Assembly (NCBI GenBank): GCA_009921785.1
Contig: RFXE01000002.1
Location: forward strand, 1 to 25,481
Reading direction: 5' to 3'
Length of the DNA stretch: 25,481 nucleotides
Source of the DNA: Alphaproteobacteria bacterium
GTDB lineage: Bacteria > Pseudomonadota > Alphaproteobacteria > Rhizobiales > Beijerinckiaceae
Part shown: positions 22,789 through 25,481 of the stretch, in pieces
Numbering within the stretch: the first letter of the stretch is position 1
Layout of the letters: the number at the start of each line of letters is the position of its first letter
Position numbers and translations under genes: made by a program
The notes under the pieces: generated by a model
Database searches by the model: none
Seen by the model: the letters and a program-made list of their open reading frames with translations, nothing else
Told to the model about the DNA's origin: nothing

Positions 22789-25200
22789 TTGATTGCCCAA
22801 TCGGCCAGAAACCTTGCCGTTTTTGCGGTTCGGAGCCTTTGCCTTGCCATATTTTTGGCGAGCGGATTGGGTGCGTCTGTATCTCATGCGCAAGATGCTC
22901 CTCAAGCGAAGACTGAAGCCGACAAGCTCACAGTCGATGCCGATGAAATTGTCTATGACACCGACAAGAAAACCATCTCGGCGCGGGGCAATGCCAAGCT
23001 CTACTACAAGGGTAAAATTCTCGAGGCCGATCAGGTCATCTATCGCAGCGAGAGTGAACGCGTCTTCGCCGAAGGTCATGTAGTCTTAACGGAACCTGAC
23101 GGACAAGTTGTTCACGCCAATTCGCTAGAGCTCACCGATCAGTTCCATGATGGATTTATTCAATCCATGCGTGTCGATACGATCGACAAAACGCATTTCG
23201 TTGCACCTCGTGCTGAACGTATTTCGGGGCGCCAAACGATCTTTGAAAAAGGCACCTATACTGCCTGCGACGCCTGTAAAGAGGATCCGACCAAGCCGCC
23301 GCTTTGGCAGGTTAAGGCGAGGCGCATCATTCACAATCAAGTTGAGAAAGTCATTTATTACGAAGATGCAACGATTGATATCGCAGGTGTACCCGTTGCC
23401 TATTTCCCCTATTTCTCGGCGCCAGACAATACGATCGCAAGAAAGTCGGGCTTCCTTAATCCGGTCTATTCAGCAACCTCCACGCTTGGTCAGGGATTTT
23501 CTATACCTTATTATCACGTGATTTCGCCGGATCGGGATTTTACGATCTCACCAACCTATTACACGCGGCAAGGGGTGATGCTAGCTGGTGAATGGCGTCA
23601 GCAGCTTGAAACCGGAGCCTATAGCGTGAATGCAGCCGTCATTTCGCAAAATGATCAAGGGGCGTTTTTGTCTTCGCCAAATGGGGCTGGTGACCAACGG
23701 GTGCGCGGCTTCATAGAGACCATCGGAGCATTTCCAATCAACTCTCGTTGGCGGTGGGGATGGGACCTCGCCTATGTCTCCGACAAATGGTTCTATCAAA
23801 ATTATAAAATTGATACGCCCTCCGTCACGCAGCTCGGAACGATCAAACGCGAGTCAACATCAACGGCCTTTCTTCGCGGCGAAGACAAGAACAGTATCTT
23901 TGACGCGCGTGCCTATTATTTCCAAACATTGCTGACAGAAGACGATCAAAATCATCAACCTTTGGTGTTACCAGTTGTTGATTATGATCGACGTTATCAT
24001 TTGGGCGGAACATTGGGCGGTGAGATCGCCTTAAATGCCAATCTCACCAATCTATCACGCCTTGAAGCGGATTTCGGCACATTGTCAGGGAGCTGCTCAA
24101 CCCCAACAACGACCAATTGCTTCATGCGCGGCATTGGTGGTGATTATAACCGATACACGACTGAAATCGGATGGCGCCGAAGCTTTATTGATCCCTTAGG
24201 GCAATCATGGACGCCTTTTGCGTCAATGCGCGGTGATGCCGCTTTCACCACCCTATTTACAAATGGGACAACGAATTCGGCACAAGACAGCTTCTTATCG
24301 ACAGGTAATCAAGGCATGACACGCGCCATGGGCACAGTCGGCATGACTTATCGCTATCCATTCGTTGCCGCCTCTTCATTTGGCTCTCATATTTTCGAAC
24401 CAATCGTACAAGTCATCTCACGTCCGGATGAAACAAATATAGGCAATTTGCCGAATGAAGATTCCCAAAGTCTTGTATTTGATGAGACGAATTTGTTTTC
24501 TGTCGACAAATATACGGGATACGACCGCGTTGAAGGCGGAACACGTGCGAATTATGGTGCGCAATATTCCCTCGCACTCTCCAATGGTGCGCATGCTAAT
24601 ATGCTTGTTGGGCAATCCGTACAAATAGCGGGATTGAATTCTTATTCCCAGCGCGGCCTCGCTCTTGAAGGCACCGATTCAGGCCTCGATAAGACGACGT
24701 CAGATTATGTTTCGCGGTTACAATTTGTTCCAAGCGCTAATTACTCATTCACGGCCCGCGGTCGATTTGATCCTGATGGAATGAATTCAAAACGATTTGA
24801 GCTTGAAAATCGCGCATCTTTCGGTGATCTGTCGACTAGTTTGGTTTATGCGAATTACGCAGCTCAGCCCAATGTTGGTATTACGAAAAGACGCGAAGGG
24901 TTAGGCGTTGGCGCAGGCTATCGGCTCACACCAAATTGGAGTCTCTCAGGCAACACGCTGTTTGCCTTAACGCGCTATCTCTCCGATCCCGATTTGCCCC
25001 GGGCTTACATGGCAGCCTATTCAGCCAGTGCGGCCTATCATGATGAATGCACTGATCTTTCGATCTCCTATATTGGCCGTGAGCCCTATGCGACAGGAAC
25101 AACTTCGCAAGATCAAACAATCTTCTTCCGTCTAACCTTGCGTTCATTGGGAACGATCGAGACGAAGAAAGAGGTAAGCGATTTTACGGGACAACAATAA
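22789..25200 (+). CDS. lptD: LPS assembly outer-membrane protein LptD (OstA/Imp)
   Basis: Outer-membrane beta barrel that, with LptE, inserts lipopolysaccharide into the outer leaflet. An N-terminal signal peptide (NLAVFAVRSLCLAIFLASGLGA, cleavage near SHA-QD) is followed by the OstA/jellyroll domain (LTVDADEIVYDTDKKTISARGNAKLYYKG) and the long barrel domain with ACDACKEDPTKPPLWQVKARR and APDNTIARKSGFLNPVYS. No ATG or GTG is in frame in a plausible place. I take TTG 22789 (803 residues, normal-length signal peptide); TTG 22750, adding 13 residues, is possible. The stop is directly followed by the rsmA start. The chaperone gene surA, usually next, is absent. Confidence 0.92.
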   Translation: MIAQSARNLAVFAVRSLCLAIFLASGLGASVSHAQDAPQAKTEADKLTVDADEIVYDTDKKTISARGNAKLYYKGKILEADQVIYRSESERVFAEGHVVLTEPDGQVVHANSLELTDQFHDGFIQSMRVDTIDKTHFVAPRAERISGRQTIFEKGTYTACDACKEDPTKPPLWQVKARRIIHNQVEKVIYYEDATIDIAGVPVAYFPYFSAPDNTIARKSGFLNPVYSATSTLGQGFSIPYYHVISPDRDFTISPTYYTRQGVMLAGEWRQQLETGAYSVNAAVISQNDQGAFLSSPNGAGDQRVRGFIETIGAFPINSRWRWGWDLAYVSDKWFYQNYKIDTPSVTQLGTIKRESTSTAFLRGEDKNSIFDARAYYFQTLLTEDDQNHQPLVLPVVDYDRRYHLGGTLGGEIALNANLTNLSRLEADFGTLSGSCSTPTTTNCFMRGIGGDYNRYTTEIGWRRSFIDPLGQSWTPFASMRGDAAFTTLFTNGTTNSAQDSFLSTGNQGMTRAMGTVGMTYRYPFVAASSFGSHIFEPIVQVISRPDETNIGNLPNEDSQSLVFDETNLFSVDKYTGYDRVEGGTRANYGAQYSLALSNGAHANMLVGQSVQIAGLNSYSQRGLALEGTDSGLDKTTSDYVSRLQFVPSANYSFTARGRFDPDGMNSKRFELENRASFGDLSTSLVYANYAAQPNVGITKRREGLGVGAGYRLTPNWSLSGNTLFALTRYLSDPDLPRAYMAAYSASAAYHDECTDLSISYIGREPYATGTTSQDQTIFFRLTLRSLGTIETKKEVSDFTGQQ

Positions 25201-25481
25201 GTGCCCATTGATAGCTTACCGCCCCTGCGCGACATTATTGCGCGGCATGGATTACAAGCGCAGAAAGCGCTCGGTCAAAATTTTCTGTTCGACCTCAATC
25301 TAACATCACGTATCGCGCGTTCAGCCGGCCCCCTTGATGAAGCAACAGTGATTGAGGTTGGCCCTGGCCCCGGTGGGCTCACACGTGCTCTTCTTGCGGC
25401 GGGTGCCAGAAAAGTTATTGCCATCGAACGCGATCATCGCTGCATCCCAGCACTGGAAGAAATCGCCGCGCATTATCCTGG
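25201..25481 (+). CDS. rsmA: 16S rRNA dimethyladenosine transferase RsmA (KsgA), 5' part
   Basis: The first 93 codons of the SAM-dependent enzyme that dimethylates A1518 and A1519 of 16S rRNA; the window ends inside the gene. The translation begins MPIDSLPPLRDIIARHGLQAQ, then KALGQNFLFDLNLTSRIA (the family's GQNFL motif) and VIEVGPGPGGLTRALL (SAM motif I), followed by VIAIERDHRC. GTG 25201 follows the lptD TAA with no spacer, so translation is probably coupled. In most alphaproteobacteria surA and pdxA stand between lptD and this gene. Confidence 0.93.
   Translation, partial: MPIDSLPPLRDIIARHGLQAQKALGQNFLFDLNLTSRIARSAGPLDEATVIEVGPGPGGLTRALLAAGARKVIAIERDHRCIPALEEIAAHYP

Overview
The window looks like core chromosome of an alphaproteobacterium, most likely of the Hyphomicrobiales, with moderate GC for that group. 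Reasons: a complete general L-amino-acid transporter operon (aapJQMP) divergent from metC, an NDUFS4-type complex I accessory subunit, the pepA/holC - lptF-lptG-lptD - rsmA block, and a ChrR/photolyase/fatty-acid-methylase cluster of the kind known from the singlet-oxygen response. No insertion sequence, prophage, CRISPR array or obvious transferred island was seen. Coding density is very high: many genes overlap by 1-4 bases and three convergent gene pairs meet at, or within 3 bases of, their stop codons.

Layout. 1-337: tRNA-Cys(GCA, minus) and tRNA-Asn(GTT, plus). 469-6830: a light and singlet-oxygen module. phrB (photolyase), an FAD oxidoreductase, a DUF1365 protein and a fatty-acid methyltransferase run on the plus strand. 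They converge on an SDR gene and chrR on the minus strand. chrR has an excellent ECF RpoE-type promoter (TGATCC-N18-TAAGA), but no sigma-factor gene lies next to it, and its N-terminal anti-sigma domain has lost most of its zinc ligands. 6895-7054: a control region with several perfect inverted repeats. 7055-9665: cysK-alaX-sseA (cysteine and sulfur metabolism). 9662-13798: aapJQMP on the minus strand, with a strong hairpin after aapJ and an AapM that lacks its last membrane helix. 13996-15192: metC. 15189-16367 (minus): tRNA-Pro, complex I subunit, tRNA-Arg and a PNPOx-like flavoprotein. 16491-18353: an ABC-F ATPase. 18369-20380 (minus): pepA and holC. 20524 to the end: lptF-lptG-lptD and the start of rsmA, with surA and pdxA missing from their usual place between lptD and rsmA.

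How the genes fit together. The first third combines DNA photorepair with modification of unsaturated membrane acyl chains (methylation, flavin-dependent oxidation). By content it matches the RpoE/ChrR regulon and the furan-fatty-acid (Ufa) pathway described in Rhodobacter sphaeroides. The middle handles cysteine and methionine metabolism, PLP/FMN enzymes and amino-acid uptake. The right end is LPS transport to the outer membrane plus housekeeping functions. I see no clearly new multi-gene system. The most interesting points are the orphan, zinc-ligand-poor ChrR with its own ECF promoter, the altered active-site residues of the methyltransferase, the in-frame loss in AapM, the missing surA-pdxA, and the palindrome cluster upstream of cysK.
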